A stretch of 55,201 nucleotides of DNA. Origin: Lachnoclostridium sp. UBA3320 (GTDB taxonomy: Bacteria; Bacillota; Clostridia; Lachnospirales; Lachnospiraceae). Both the position numbers and the translations under genes were made by a program. The stretch spans positions 1 to 55,201 of the forward strand of contig DESG01000128.1 in the NCBI GenBank assembly GCA_002361175.1. The letters are read 5' to 3'. The stretch's first letter is position 1. Every line of letters begins with the position of its first letter. Below are positions 1 through 8,002 of the stretch, in pieces. Under the pieces are notes generated by a model, which worked only from the letters and a program-made list of their open reading frames with translations, was not told the DNA's origin and ran no database searches.

Positions 1-71
1 AATTTTCAGGGTTGTTTTACTGTTTGATTATCAATGTCCTAATATTGGCTTTGTTTGCGCCAACGTGTTAC

Positions 72-100
72 ATATTAACATAATTGGATTATCCTGTCAA
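72..100 (-). promoter_or_regulatory. Leftward sigma-A promoter for a gene outside the window
   Basis: On the minus strand a TTGACA box (100-95) is separated by 17 bp from TAATAT (77-72), close to the housekeeping consensus. Transcription would start near 65 and run off the left edge. It lies downstream of degV, so the next leftward gene probably has its own promoter. The remaining sequence up to position 169 shows only A/T runs. Confidence 0.6.
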
Positions 101-169
101 CAATTTTTTTTATTTTTTTTCAATTTATATTATTATTCAGCCATAACTGTTAGCAAGAAATTACATTAT

Positions 170-1069
170 TTAACAAAATTCAAAGTGTTTGACAAAACCT
201 ACGCCAAGTGCGAATGGTCCTGTGTGTACACATATAGTTGCACCTATCTGTACAAAGTCTGCACTTTTTTTTACGCCCATGTCTTTAAGTGTTTCATCAA
301 CCATTTCTTTATAGAGAATGCCTTCCTCTCTATCATATCCAAAACCAACAGCATACGAATAATTTACTGGATTTTCTCCATTTTCTTTGAAATATGACTT
401 AAGAAGCTCTAATGTCTTAATCATTGATTTTTTACGGCTTCTAGCAATTCCTGATGAATCTATTGAACCATTTGCCAGTGTTATAAGCGGTTTAAGATTT
501 AATATACTTCCTGCAATTTTTGCCACTTTTCCAATACGTCCTCCATGCTGCAAGTAATCAAGATTTCCAACAGTAAATATTATGCGTGCCGTATCTCTCA
601 TCTGTCCTAAAAGTTTTTCTACAGTCTGGTCATAAGTGTACCCATGTTTTTGCATCCTTGCTGCTTCTATTACATACAGACGTTGAAATACTGTAGCTCC
701 ATATGAATTTATAACTGTTATTTGTGCTTTGGGGTAATCTTCACAAATTATCTCTTTAGCATTTAACGCTGAATTGTATGAACCACTTAAAGAAGTAGTT
801 AAGCAGATACATATAACAGCTATTCCAGCTTCCACATATGGCGTAAATGCATCTACATAGTTTTGTACAGATGGTAAAGATGTTTTAGGATATTGTTTAG
901 GATTAGAAACCATTTCTTCATACACATCTCTAATTGCAATTTCCTCAATTTCTTTATAATAGGTTTCTTCATCAAATGACACATAGAATGGTACTATTTT
1001 TATATTATACTTTTCTTTTAAATCTGCTTCCAAATCGCATGAACCATCGCTTATAATCTGATACTCCAT
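170..1069 (-). CDS. degV: DegV family fatty-acid-binding protein
   Basis: About 299 residues, the usual DegV length. The N-terminus carries the family motif SDGSCDL, followed by PKTSLPS and the TTSLSGSYNSA segment that lines the ligand pocket. The C-terminal half has GGRIGKVAKIAGSILNLKP, typical of the second EDD-fold lobe. Family knowledge: DegV/FakB proteins bind a fatty acid and can present it to a FakA kinase; no fakA is visible here. The ATG at 1069 is preferred because its protein start (MEYQIISDG) fits the family. The only SD-like sequence (GGGAAGG) sits 1 nt before an upstream ATG at 1081 and 13 nt before this one, so the start is not certain. It is a single-gene unit with its own promoter. 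Confidence 0.9.
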   Translation of the reverse strand: MEYQIISDGSCDLEADLKEKYNIKIVPFYVSFDEETYYKEIEEIAIRDVYEEMVSNPKQYPKTSLPSVQNYVDAFTPYVEAGIAVICICLTTSLSGSYNSALNAKEIICEDYPKAQITVINSYGATVFQRLYVIEAARMQKHGYTYDQTVEKLLGQMRDTARIIFTVGNLDYLQHGGRIGKVAKIAGSILNLKPLITLANGSIDSSGIARSRKKSMIKTLELLKSYFKENGENPVNYSYAVGFGYDREEGILYKEMVDETLKDMGVKKSADFVQIGATICVHTGPFALGVGFVKHFEFC

Positions 1070-1112
1070 ATTAATAACCATGCCTTCCCATTAAAATATA
1101 AATATAATTTTT

Positions 1113-1149
1113 ACTATGTCGTATAGTATACTTGCCTATACAACATAGT
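1113..1149. promoter_or_regulatory. Inverted repeat at the degV transcription start (candidate operator)
   Basis: ACTATGTCGTATAG (1113-1126) and CTATACAACATAGT (1136-1149) are inverted copies with one mismatch in 14 bp, separated by 9 bp. Each arm is itself a partial dyad (TACTAT-GTCGT-ATAGTA at 1112-1128). The element lies just downstream of the degV promoter, where a bound repressor would block transcription. The 14-mer at 1107-1120 recurs exactly at 5004-5017 before padR. Confidence 0.5.
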
Positions 1150-1161
1150 TTTTATTTCTAC

Positions 1162-1189
1162 ATTTTAACATATTTAGTATGATTGTCAA
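1162..1189 (-). promoter_or_regulatory. degV promoter
   Basis: On the minus strand TTGACA (1189-1184), a 16-bp spacer and TAAAAT (1167-1162). The predicted start near 1155 places the inverted repeat at 1113-1149 directly in the initial transcribed region. Confidence 0.65.
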
Positions 1190-1218
1190 CAGCTAAGCGG
1201 TTCTATTAGTAATATTTT

Positions 1219-4041
1219 TTAATTGCGTCCACCACATTTAGGGCAAATATTTCCTTCTTTAAATACATGACCACATCTATAACAACATATTGCAGTATGT
1301 TTCTTTTGTGCCATATATTCAATGCTTCTTGATTTAGGTTTTGCTTTTAGATAAGTAATAAAGTCATTTAATTCTAAAGCCATATTTTTTTGGTCTTTAT
1401 CCTTAAAAGAACATGGAAGTTTTAGTTTTTTTCCTGATTTTATGTTTATAAATATGTTCTTTCCATTCCCTAAAGAAATATCTTCAATATCCATTACATC
1501 AAGCTGACCCGATTTCACCATGCTTTTGTAAAAAATATGGTCTGGTGTAATTATAAAGCCTTCTTTTCCATTGCTAAAGAGTGATGAATCACATATTATT
1601 ATGGGATATTCATATTTACCAAGTAAAACTGCATATTTGCTTATGGCATTTCTTATAAGAATAGATTCACTGTCTGTATTGTCACCTTTTTGCATTTTTA
1701 TAGCGTCATAATAATGTATTCTTGAATTGTTTTCTATGCTTCTGTCAAGACTTCTTTTTAATTTTTCTACAAGCTGAGTACATTCTTCTGTTTTCATACG
1801 TGTAAGCCTTCTATCTATAAGCGCTGTCATTTCAGATTTAACTTCTTGAAGAATATCCGCTGCTTCTATCTCCTTTATAACACGTAAGCCCTCTTCTACA
1901 TCAAGTGCTGATATATCAGGACAAATTTTTCTTACAGTTTCTGTGTCAATTTCCTTTAATTGTCTATATAATTCATCATTGTATTCTTTCAAAATACCAG
2001 GGTCAAAATCCGCATTTTTTAAATTTTCCATTAATTCAAGTATATTTCGTCTATCTTTTGTTCCTGCTTTTCTAACCATTGCTGAAAGTTCTGCACGTTC
2101 TGCATTTTCTATAAATTTTTCAACTATTTCTTCATACTTGTGCGTGTCGATTTCTTTATAAGATTTGATACGCTCTTTGATTCTTCTATAACGCTCTTTA
2201 CTGTCATTTTGCGGAATATGAGATACCAAGTAATCAAGTTCTTTCTTGCCAGTTTGTTCAAGCATTTCCTGTATCTGTTTAGCAAGTTCTTCTTTGTCTT
2301 CACTACTTAAATTGCTGTTTTTGATATCCATTGCCAGTCTTTGTATATCTGGATATTTTTTATTTCGACTTGCTTTTATCTCTTTTACTGCCAGTTCCTT
2401 GCTTGCTAAACTGCTGCTATTTTTATTATTATCTATATTTTCTGTATCGTCTATACTACTTGTTTTATCAGTCACATTAACATCTGTATTGGTATTATCA
2501 GTTACTGCTTCTGTGCCATCTTGCATTTGGTTACTATCTTCTGTTTGTATATTATCTTTTATCTGTTGATTATCTTTTGTTTTATAATTATTTTTTACTT
2601 TTTTGCTAACACTTATTTTTTCACTATTATCTACTTTATAATTGTCATCTGCACTACTGTTGTCATTACTTTCTCTGCCACTACTTGTACCCATATAGCT
2701 TCTGACTATTGCATCCATCATGCTGTCTTCTTCTGGTTCTTCCGCTTTGTTCAATGTATTTAATGTGCTTTTTTCATTCAATACACTTTCTCTATTCAAT
2801 GTACTTTCTCTATTCAATGTACTTTCAAAATTGTAATCTGGTCTATTTATTTCTGTTGTGCCAGCAATGCCATCTTCTCCTATTTTTCCTGATTTTAATC
2901 CTTTTCTAAATGCAGTATATGGGTCAAGTTTAGCATTATTTCTTCTGTATTCAAGTTCCTGTTCAATATATGCTAAAAACCTCTCTATCTCATTATCAGA
3001 GAAAAAGCCCTCATCCATCTGTCTAAGCAACCTTTCAAGGTCTTCATCTGTCAAGTCTTTAATTTTGCTGCATATCTTTGCAAGACTTCTATTGCCGCCT
3101 CGTGCTCTGTCCATATATTCAGTTTCATACATATTAAAGTTGCTATTAGAAGTTTTTCTGCCTTTGCGTCCAATAAGTTTTTTATAATCATCTGCTGCCC
3201 TTGTGTCATTGTCTAAATCAAGTATATACACTTCACCATCTGACAGTAGCTTTTTAGGTCTGGGAGTATAGAATCTACAGCACGAAGGACACATATATAC
3301 TCTTGCCATATAGACTTTTCCCTCTTCTGTGTCTATTGCAAATTCTTTGCCATTTGGATATACTGACATATGCAGATGATAATTGCATTTAGGGCATACA
3401 TAAGGAATCATATAAAAATTGCTGCCAAGCCTGTCTGTGGCTGCTTTTTTGTTGTCTAATTCCTGTTTATTAAAGCTCTCTCTTGAGACTTTCCACTTCA
3501 TATCGTGCCACAAGCCCTGTGGTCCTTCTTCTGCATTTTCCTCTTCAGACTCTAATTTTTCCCTTTCTGCCTTTTCTGTGGCTTTTATCTTATCAATAGC
3601 ATTAATAATTATATCTTCAAATACAACACTTAATCCATTACTTGTAAATTTTATACCATTGTCTGAATAATATGCTTCTGAATTTATCTCTTTTAAAATC
3701 TGTTTAAGCAGTAAGTCTATTCTGGCATAACTGTGTGGAACTTTTATTCCTGACAATGCATCCCACTTTCCAAATACATAGATAAGCAAATTAAAAATAT
3801 TTGTTAGAAGTTTTCTTCCTTCTATTTCAAATACTTCTCCTTGCATTTCTGGAATATCAATTATATTAGGGTATACTTTTTTTAATTCAAAATCAAATAT
3901 AAATGAGTTAATGCTGCCTGGAAGAATTATTGTATTATTTTGTATTAAAATCTCTCCATGCCAGTCCACATCAGCTCTTGATGCAACTATAAGTTTTTTA
4001 TATGTGTTTACAATTCCAGAATCTGCTTTAAGCCATACCAT
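1219..4041 (-). CDS. Large uncharacterised zinc-ribbon protein with C-terminal PH-like domain
   Basis: 940 residues; I do not recognise the full-length family. The first 150 residues look globular. A CPKC...CPSCC cysteine module lies around residues 217-253. Residues about 404-422 contain a tandem repeat of six-residue ESTLNR-like units, inside a polar Asn/Asp/Ser-rich low-complexity region extending to about residue 570. Long charged helices follow to about 790. Residues about 800-905 resemble a bacterial PH/GRAM-type fold (EGFIITPDHIFYK), and the last 27 residues form a zinc ribbon (CYRCGHVF...CPKCGG). No signal peptide or membrane span is apparent, so it is probably cytoplasmic. The start has an AGGAGG site 8 nt upstream. 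It follows the HAD gene by 25 bp and is likely cotranscribed with it. Function unknown. Confidence 0.8.
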   Translation of the reverse strand: MVWLKADSGIVNTYKKLIVASRADVDWHGEILIQNNTIILPGSINSFIFDFELKKVYPNIIDIPEMQGEVFEIEGRKLLTNIFNLLIYVFGKWDALSGIKVPHSYARIDLLLKQILKEINSEAYYSDNGIKFTSNGLSVVFEDIIINAIDKIKATEKAEREKLESEEENAEEGPQGLWHDMKWKVSRESFNKQELDNKKAATDRLGSNFYMIPYVCPKCNYHLHMSVYPNGKEFAIDTEEGKVYMARVYMCPSCCRFYTPRPKKLLSDGEVYILDLDNDTRAADDYKKLIGRKGRKTSNSNFNMYETEYMDRARGGNRSLAKICSKIKDLTDEDLERLLRQMDEGFFSDNEIERFLAYIEQELEYRRNNAKLDPYTAFRKGLKSGKIGEDGIAGTTEINRPDYNFESTLNRESTLNRESVLNEKSTLNTLNKAEEPEEDSMMDAIVRSYMGTSSGRESNDNSSADDNYKVDNSEKISVSKKVKNNYKTKDNQQIKDNIQTEDSNQMQDGTEAVTDNTNTDVNVTDKTSSIDDTENIDNNKNSSSLASKELAVKEIKASRNKKYPDIQRLAMDIKNSNLSSEDKEELAKQIQEMLEQTGKKELDYLVSHIPQNDSKERYRRIKERIKSYKEIDTHKYEEIVEKFIENAERAELSAMVRKAGTKDRRNILELMENLKNADFDPGILKEYNDELYRQLKEIDTETVRKICPDISALDVEEGLRVIKEIEAADILQEVKSEMTALIDRRLTRMKTEECTQLVEKLKRSLDRSIENNSRIHYYDAIKMQKGDNTDSESILIRNAISKYAVLLGKYEYPIIICDSSLFSNGKEGFIITPDHIFYKSMVKSGQLDVMDIEDISLGNGKNIFINIKSGKKLKLPCSFKDKDQKNMALELNDFITYLKAKPKSRSIEYMAQKKHTAICCYRCGHVFKEGNICPKCGGRN
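2776..2829. repeat. Three tandem 18-bp units within the 940-residue gene
   Basis: Three consecutive 18-bp units (2776-2793, 2794-2811, 2812-2829) based on ATTCAATGTACTTTCTCT. The middle and last units differ only at the final three bases. In the coding frame they give ESTLNR-like hexapeptides. In-frame units of this kind can change copy number between strains. Confidence 0.8.
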
Positions 4042-4066
4042 ATGCCACGCCTCCTGTCATATTTTC

Positions 4067-4882
4067 TTAGACACAATTTAAAATATTTTGCAGTTCCTTT
4101 GCAAGACCATCTTCATCATTATTGTATTTTGTTATAATATCAGCCGCATCTTGAGCGTCTTTAGTTCCATTACACATACATATTCCTATCCCACATTCTC
4201 TTATCATTTCAATATCATTAGTAGTATCTCCAAAGGCTGCCACTTCTTCTATGGTGTGTCCATGCTGTTTACAGTAATATGCAATACCATATACTTTTGA
4301 CAGTTTAGGATGTACAAATTCAAACATATCTGCCTGTGACTTAAATCCTCTATATTTTTCTTCTGATTTATGCTGTTCATAAAAAGCCTCTACCTGTTTC
4401 ATTTTTTCAGGAGGTGTACTTAATACAAGCTTGCTTTGTGGAGTTTTTATCTCTTCTTTAAGGTTGCAAAGCACAATACCTAAGTGGTTATTATTAGCTG
4501 CTCTTTCGATTGTACTGTCACTTTTGTAAGCATAACAGTTATCGCCTTGATATACATATGGATTTAGGTCAAATGGTTTATACAGATTGATTATTTCATC
4601 TATTATATTTGGTTCAAGTTGATAAAAACAATTTTCTTTGTTTCTGTCAACATCATACAGCTCTGCGCCATTAGAGCCTGTCATAAAATTAATATATGCT
4701 TCTATACCAAGTGCGGCAACTGTTCGTTTAAGTCCAATAATTGGTCTGCCCGAAGCAATTCCCAGTTTATAGCCTTCCCTGCTTAATTTTTTCAAAAAAT
4801 TTTTTGTATAATCACTTATTGTCTTATCAGACGTTAAAAGCGTACCATCCATATCCATAACTACTAATTTAATATCTGTCAT
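4067..4882 (-). CDS. Cof-type HAD-superfamily phosphatase
   Basis: 271 residues, the normal size for Cof/YidA-type HAD hydrolases. The N-terminal motif VMDMDGTLL supplies the nucleophile Asp (residue 10) and the acid/base Asp two positions on. Motif II is IASGRP, and motif IV is FGDTTNDIEMI near residue 220, which coordinates magnesium. The intervening C2 cap is intact. Family knowledge: these enzymes dephosphorylate sugar phosphates or cofactors such as FMN and PLP; the substrate cannot be read from sequence. The start has AGAGGA 8 nt upstream. The gene is divergent from padR across a palindrome-rich region and heads a two-gene unit with the 940-residue protein. Confidence 0.88.
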   Translation of the reverse strand: MTDIKLVVMDMDGTLLTSDKTISDYTKNFLKKLSREGYKLGIASGRPIIGLKRTVAALGIEAYINFMTGSNGAELYDVDRNKENCFYQLEPNIIDEIINLYKPFDLNPYVYQGDNCYAYKSDSTIERAANNNHLGIVLCNLKEEIKTPQSKLVLSTPPEKMKQVEAFYEQHKSEEKYRGFKSQADMFEFVHPKLSKVYGIAYYCKQHGHTIEEVAAFGDTTNDIEMIRECGIGICMCNGTKDAQDAADIITKYNNDEDGLAKELQNILNCV

Positions 4883-4900
4883 ATTAATCCTCTTTTCGTC

Positions 4901-4945
4901 TACTATGTATTATATATTCAATTTACCACATCTAACGTTAGATGT
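4901..4945 (-). promoter_or_regulatory. HAD promoter with overlapping 18-bp perfect palindrome
   Basis: The palindrome ACATCTAACGTTAGATGT occupies 4928-4945. On the minus strand a TATAAT box lies at 4914-4909, and the -35 position (about 4937-4932) falls inside the palindrome and lacks a good TTGACA. A dimeric regulator bound here would control leftward transcription. TACTATGT (4901-4908) lies at the predicted start site, echoing the element at the degV and padR starts. Confidence 0.5.
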
Positions 4946-4979
4946 ATACTGTTCTTCCAAATTATTTTGCCTTACACGC

Positions 4980-5008
4980 TTGACAAAGCCAAAAATATAT
5001 GTTATTTT
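4980..5008 (+). promoter_or_regulatory. padR operon promoter
   Basis: TTGACA (4980-4985), 17-bp spacer, TATTTT (5003-5008). The predicted start near 5015 lies inside the dyad TACTATG-N5-CGTAGTA (5009-5027), immediately before the 43-bp palindrome. Confidence 0.55.
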
Positions 5009-5025
5009 TACTATGTCAATCGTAG

Positions 5026-5068
5026 TACGGCTATCGTATCAACGACTGTCGTTGATACGATAGCCGTA
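5026..5068. promoter_or_regulatory. 43-bp perfect palindrome in the padR leader
   Basis: Two 21-base arms (5026-5046 and 5048-5068) are exact reverse complements around a single T at 5047. The right arm begins GTCGTTGATACG. The ribosome binding site of padR starts within about 10 bases. As DNA it could be an autoregulatory operator; as RNA it would be an extremely stable hairpin just upstream of translation. There is no T-run after it, so it is not a standard terminator. Confidence 0.75.
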
Positions 5069-5096
5069 GGTAAAGAAAGGAGAGGTGATGTGAATT

Positions 5097-5477
5097 ATGA
5101 TTAGCATCAGTAGTGATGTGATACGAGGCTACAATGACACTATAATTTTATTTCTCCTTCTTCAGCATCCTTCTTATGGATATGAAATATCCAAACAGAT
5201 TAAAACGTTAACTGAGGAAAAATATATAATAAAAGAAACTACTCTATATTCCGCTTTTAACCGTATGGAAAAAAACGGATATATTGAATCTTTTTCTTCA
5301 GACCAAGAAGGAAGTGGAAAACGGAGAACTTACTACCGCATTACAAATTTAGGACGCCAGTACTATCAGTCAAAGTGTTCTGAATGGAATCTTACAAAAG
5401 AGGTAATAGAACATTTTATTTTGAAGGAGGGAAATTATGGAAACAATCAGAAATTATCTCGAAGCAATGTTTGCTAA
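5097..5477 (+). CDS. PadR-family transcriptional regulator
   Basis: 126 residues, the small PadR subfamily. A winged helix-turn-helix spans about residues 15-95: LLQHPSYGYEISKQI is the conserved first segment, followed by the TTLYSAFNRMEKNGYI recognition helix and the YYRITNLGR wing. The C-terminal helix is the usual dimerisation element. PadR repressors often control neighbouring membrane or efflux genes and themselves, and in this neighbourhood autoregulation of the following six genes is the simplest reading (inference). The start is preceded by AGGAGAGGTGATG. The 3' end overlaps the next gene by 41 bp in a different frame, suggesting translational coupling. Confidence 0.9.
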   Translation: MISISSDVIRGYNDTIILFLLLQHPSYGYEISKQIKTLTEEKYIIKETTLYSAFNRMEKNGYIESFSSDQEGSGKRRTYYRITNLGRQYYQSKCSEWNLTKEVIEHFILKEGNYGNNQKLSRSNVC

Positions 5478-6417
5478 TCTGCCTAATACACCAGAAGTAC
5501 TACATGCCAAAAACGAGTTGTGGCAAATGATGGAGGATAAATATAATGAACTTATAGCAGACGGTAAAAGTGACAATGAAGCTGTAGGAACTGTTATTGC
5601 AGAATTTGGAAACCTAGATGAGATTTCTGAAGACCTTGGTATACAAAATGTAGTAGTTAATAAAAAAGATATTACAAGACGTAATGTTACTATGGACGAA
5701 GTTAAAGACTATTTACATGAGCGCATAAATTATGCATATAAACTTGCTTTAGGAGTTTTGCTTTGTATTATAAGTCCTGTAGGAGCCATCATATGTGATG
5801 CAATAAATATATCTGATGCGTTTGGAATACTTTTTCTTATGGGCAGTATTGCAGCGGCTGTTGCACTTTTTGTATATTCATCTATTGTTATGCATCGCTG
5901 GGACTTTTTAAAACAAGAGCTTTGTAGTATTGATTTTGCAACTACAAATTATGTTAATGAACAAAAAGAAAAATATATGCCTACATATGCACTTCTTATA
6001 ACTATTGGTATTGTATTATGTGTTATAAGCTTTGTGCCCGCTGCAATAATTGATGAACTTGATATATCTTTTTTTGCATTTGACATGGATGATTTGTCAG
6101 GTATGATATTAATTATTATTGTTGCAATAGGTGTGTTTATGATTGTATTGTGTAATAGCATTAGTAATGCCTATAATAGTATTTTAAAAATAAACAGTGC
6201 TTCAACTGTAAGTGGTAATTATGTTTCATCACAGCGTTCTGAAACAAAATATATAACACCAGAAATAGCTACAATAATGTCTGTTTACTGGCCAACAGTT
6301 ACATGTATATACCTTATATCAAGTTTTTTAAGTTTTGACTGGTGGTATACTTGGATTATATGGCCAATAGCTTGGTTAGTAAATATCATCTTAACAAGTA
6401 TATTAAAAAAACAGTAA
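5437..6417 (+). CDS. DUF1700-like membrane protein, padR-linked
   Basis: 326 residues. The N-terminal 75 residues form the helical module seen in DUF1700 and permease-prefix proteins (RNYLEAMFANLP... ending in EFGNLDEISEDLGI). The rest holds about six hydrophobic segments, near residues 105-122, 128-150, 181-200, 218-242, 285-302 and 305-323. It is predicted to be an integral cytoplasmic-membrane protein. Genes of this type usually follow a padR gene and precede a DUF4097 gene, as here. The biochemical role is unknown; a link with envelope stress or membrane homeostasis is inference from context. Start chosen for GAAGGAGGG 6 nt upstream, inside the padR 3' end. Confidence 0.75.
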   Translation: METIRNYLEAMFANLPNTPEVLHAKNELWQMMEDKYNELIADGKSDNEAVGTVIAEFGNLDEISEDLGIQNVVVNKKDITRRNVTMDEVKDYLHERINYAYKLALGVLLCIISPVGAIICDAINISDAFGILFLMGSIAAAVALFVYSSIVMHRWDFLKQELCSIDFATTNYVNEQKEKYMPTYALLITIGIVLCVISFVPAAIIDELDISFFAFDMDDLSGMILIIIVAIGVFMIVLCNSISNAYNSILKINSASTVSGNYVSSQRSETKYITPEIATIMSVYWPTVTCIYLISSFLSFDWWYTWIIWPIAWLVNIILTSILKKQ

Positions 6418-6443
6418 AGTAGCAGATATAGGAGGGTTAATTC

Positions 6444-7295
6444 ATGAAAAAAAATTTATACCTGACAATTTTAGCTATTGTCACTGTTATTTGTGTAATT
6501 GTAGGTTCAGTTTATCATATAACTGGTTGGTTTGGATTCGGCAGCCATAGCATCTTAGGCAGATTATTTAGTGTTGTTACTGGTTATGATAATGACTCTA
6601 AACGTGACCGAAGCCATGTAACATATTCTGAAGATTTAGATGCATTTGAGGATATTGAAATTGATACTTCTGTAATGGATATTACTATTAATACTGGAAA
6701 TTCATACCATCTTGAATATGACTGTGTAGCTTTTCTTAAACCTGAGATGTCAGTAAAAGACAATATATTTAAACTAGAGCAGCCACCTGTTCGCCATCTG
6801 GGAAGTAACAACAAATGTAAAATGACACTTACTGTTCCTTCTGGCACTGTTTTAGACAATGCAGATATTTTATCAAATGTCGGGGATATTAAGATATACA
6901 ATACAGAAATCAGGGATATCACAGTAGAAGCAGACGTTGGCAATATATCACTTGAGTCATGTACTTTTGCAACATCAGATGTAGAAGGAGATGTAGGAAA
7001 TATCAATATAATTACATCAAACATTGGCAATTCCAATATAGAAACTAATACAGGCAATATTGTTATAGATTCTTGTGAGTTTTACGATATAGATTTGTAC
7101 AATGATATTGGAGATGTTACACTTAATACTAATGCTGATTTGTCTAATTATGAGATTGACTTGTCAACAGATGTAGGGTCAATCAAATATAAAGGTGAAA
7201 ACAAGAAGAGGGAGTATTATCAATCTGCTTCTGGTACATCACCTCATTACAGCATAGAGATTGAAACTGATGTAGGAAATATTGTATTTAATTAA
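6444..7295 (+). CDS. DUF4097-type beta-repeat envelope protein
   Basis: 283 residues. One N-terminal membrane segment (about residues 4-26) is followed by a domain rich in short beta-strands in which DVGNI, DVGSI or DIGDV recurs at roughly 15-25 residue spacing. That is the signature of the DUF4097 putative-adhesin fold, a right-handed beta-helix-like repeat. It probably faces outside the membrane, anchored by its N-terminus. It follows the DUF1700-like gene by 26 bp with an AGGAGGG site and belongs to the padR operon. In Firmicutes, DUF4097 proteins are often tied to envelope stress circuits, which would fit the two-component system next door. The precise function is unknown. Confidence 0.75.
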   Translation: MKKNLYLTILAIVTVICVIVGSVYHITGWFGFGSHSILGRLFSVVTGYDNDSKRDRSHVTYSEDLDAFEDIEIDTSVMDITINTGNSYHLEYDCVAFLKPEMSVKDNIFKLEQPPVRHLGSNNKCKMTLTVPSGTVLDNADILSNVGDIKIYNTEIRDITVEADVGNISLESCTFATSDVEGDVGNINIITSNIGNSNIETNTGNIVIDSCEFYDIDLYNDIGDVTLNTNADLSNYEIDLSTDVGSIKYKGENKKREYYQSASGTSPHYSIEIETDVGNIVFN

Positions 7296-7309
7296 AAGGT
7301 ATATTTAAA

Positions 7310-8002
7310 ATGTTAGAAAATATAAAGCAGTCTATCCTTATTGTAGAAGATGATGAGGACTTGGCTGATGGTATACGGTTGTCGCTTGAAAGCTTTGGAC
7401 TTTGTTTTACATGCTGTAAGACAATTTCCGAGGCAAAAAAAGCCTTGGAACAGAGTAAATTTGACCTTCTTATTCTGGATATAAGTCTTCCAGATGGAAG
7501 TGGGTTAGAACTTTGCAAAAAAATACGCAGGACAAGTAGTGTCCCTGTTGCCCTGCTGACTGCAAAGGATATGGAACTTGATATTGTAAGAGGGCTAGAA
7601 TGTGGCGCAGATGATTATATTACAAAACCTTTTAGTCTTATGGTATTGCGTGCTAGAATACGTGCCCTACTGCGGCGCAGCAATACTTTTACAAAACCAG
7701 AATATCAAAATAAGATATTCTGGTTTAATTTCGACACAATGACCTTTTATAAAAATGGAAAAGCTATAGAATTAAGCAAAACGGAACAAAGGATTTTGTA
7801 TACTTTAGTTTCCAATGCGGAACAAATCCTTACAAGGGAACTACTTTTAGAACGTGTATGGCCTGATGGCACAGAATATGTTGAGGACAATGCCCTTTCT
7901 GTAGGCATTCGCCGTTTAAGAGACAAGTTAGAAGATATTCCTTCTAAACCAGAATATATAAAAACAGTTTATGGAAAAGGCTATGTATGGAAGGAATGCT
8001 AA
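7310..8002 (+). CDS. OmpR-family response regulator
   Basis: 230 residues. The receiver domain (about 8-120) has the acidic pocket VEDDED, the phosphoacceptor Asp near residue 57 in LILDISLPDGSG, and the conserved Lys in DDYITKPF. The C-terminal winged-helix DNA-binding domain (about 135-228) contains LLERVWPDG, the recognition segment NALSVGIRRLRDKLE and the final YGKGYVW hairpin. It should act with the histidine kinase whose start codon overlaps its stop codon (TAATG). The downstream ABC transporter promoter has TGTCA direct repeats that could be its target (inference). It starts 14 bp after the DUF4097 gene. Confidence 0.93.
   Translation: MLENIKQSILIVEDDEDLADGIRLSLESFGLCFTCCKTISEAKKALEQSKFDLLILDISLPDGSGLELCKKIRRTSSVPVALLTAKDMELDIVRGLECGADDYITKPFSLMVLRARIRALLRRSNTFTKPEYQNKIFWFNFDTMTFYKNGKAIELSKTEQRILYTLVSNAEQILTRELLLERVWPDGTEYVEDNALSVGIRRLRDKLEDIPSKPEYIKTVYGKGYVWKEC

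Noticed and set aside
1943..3670. Several rightward Ser/Leu/Ile-rich frames
   Set aside because: Antisense reading of the Lys/Glu/Asn-rich 940-residue gene; composition explains the openness.
6584..7057. Leftward 157-residue frame
   Set aside because: Antisense shadow of the DUF4097 gene without a start signal.
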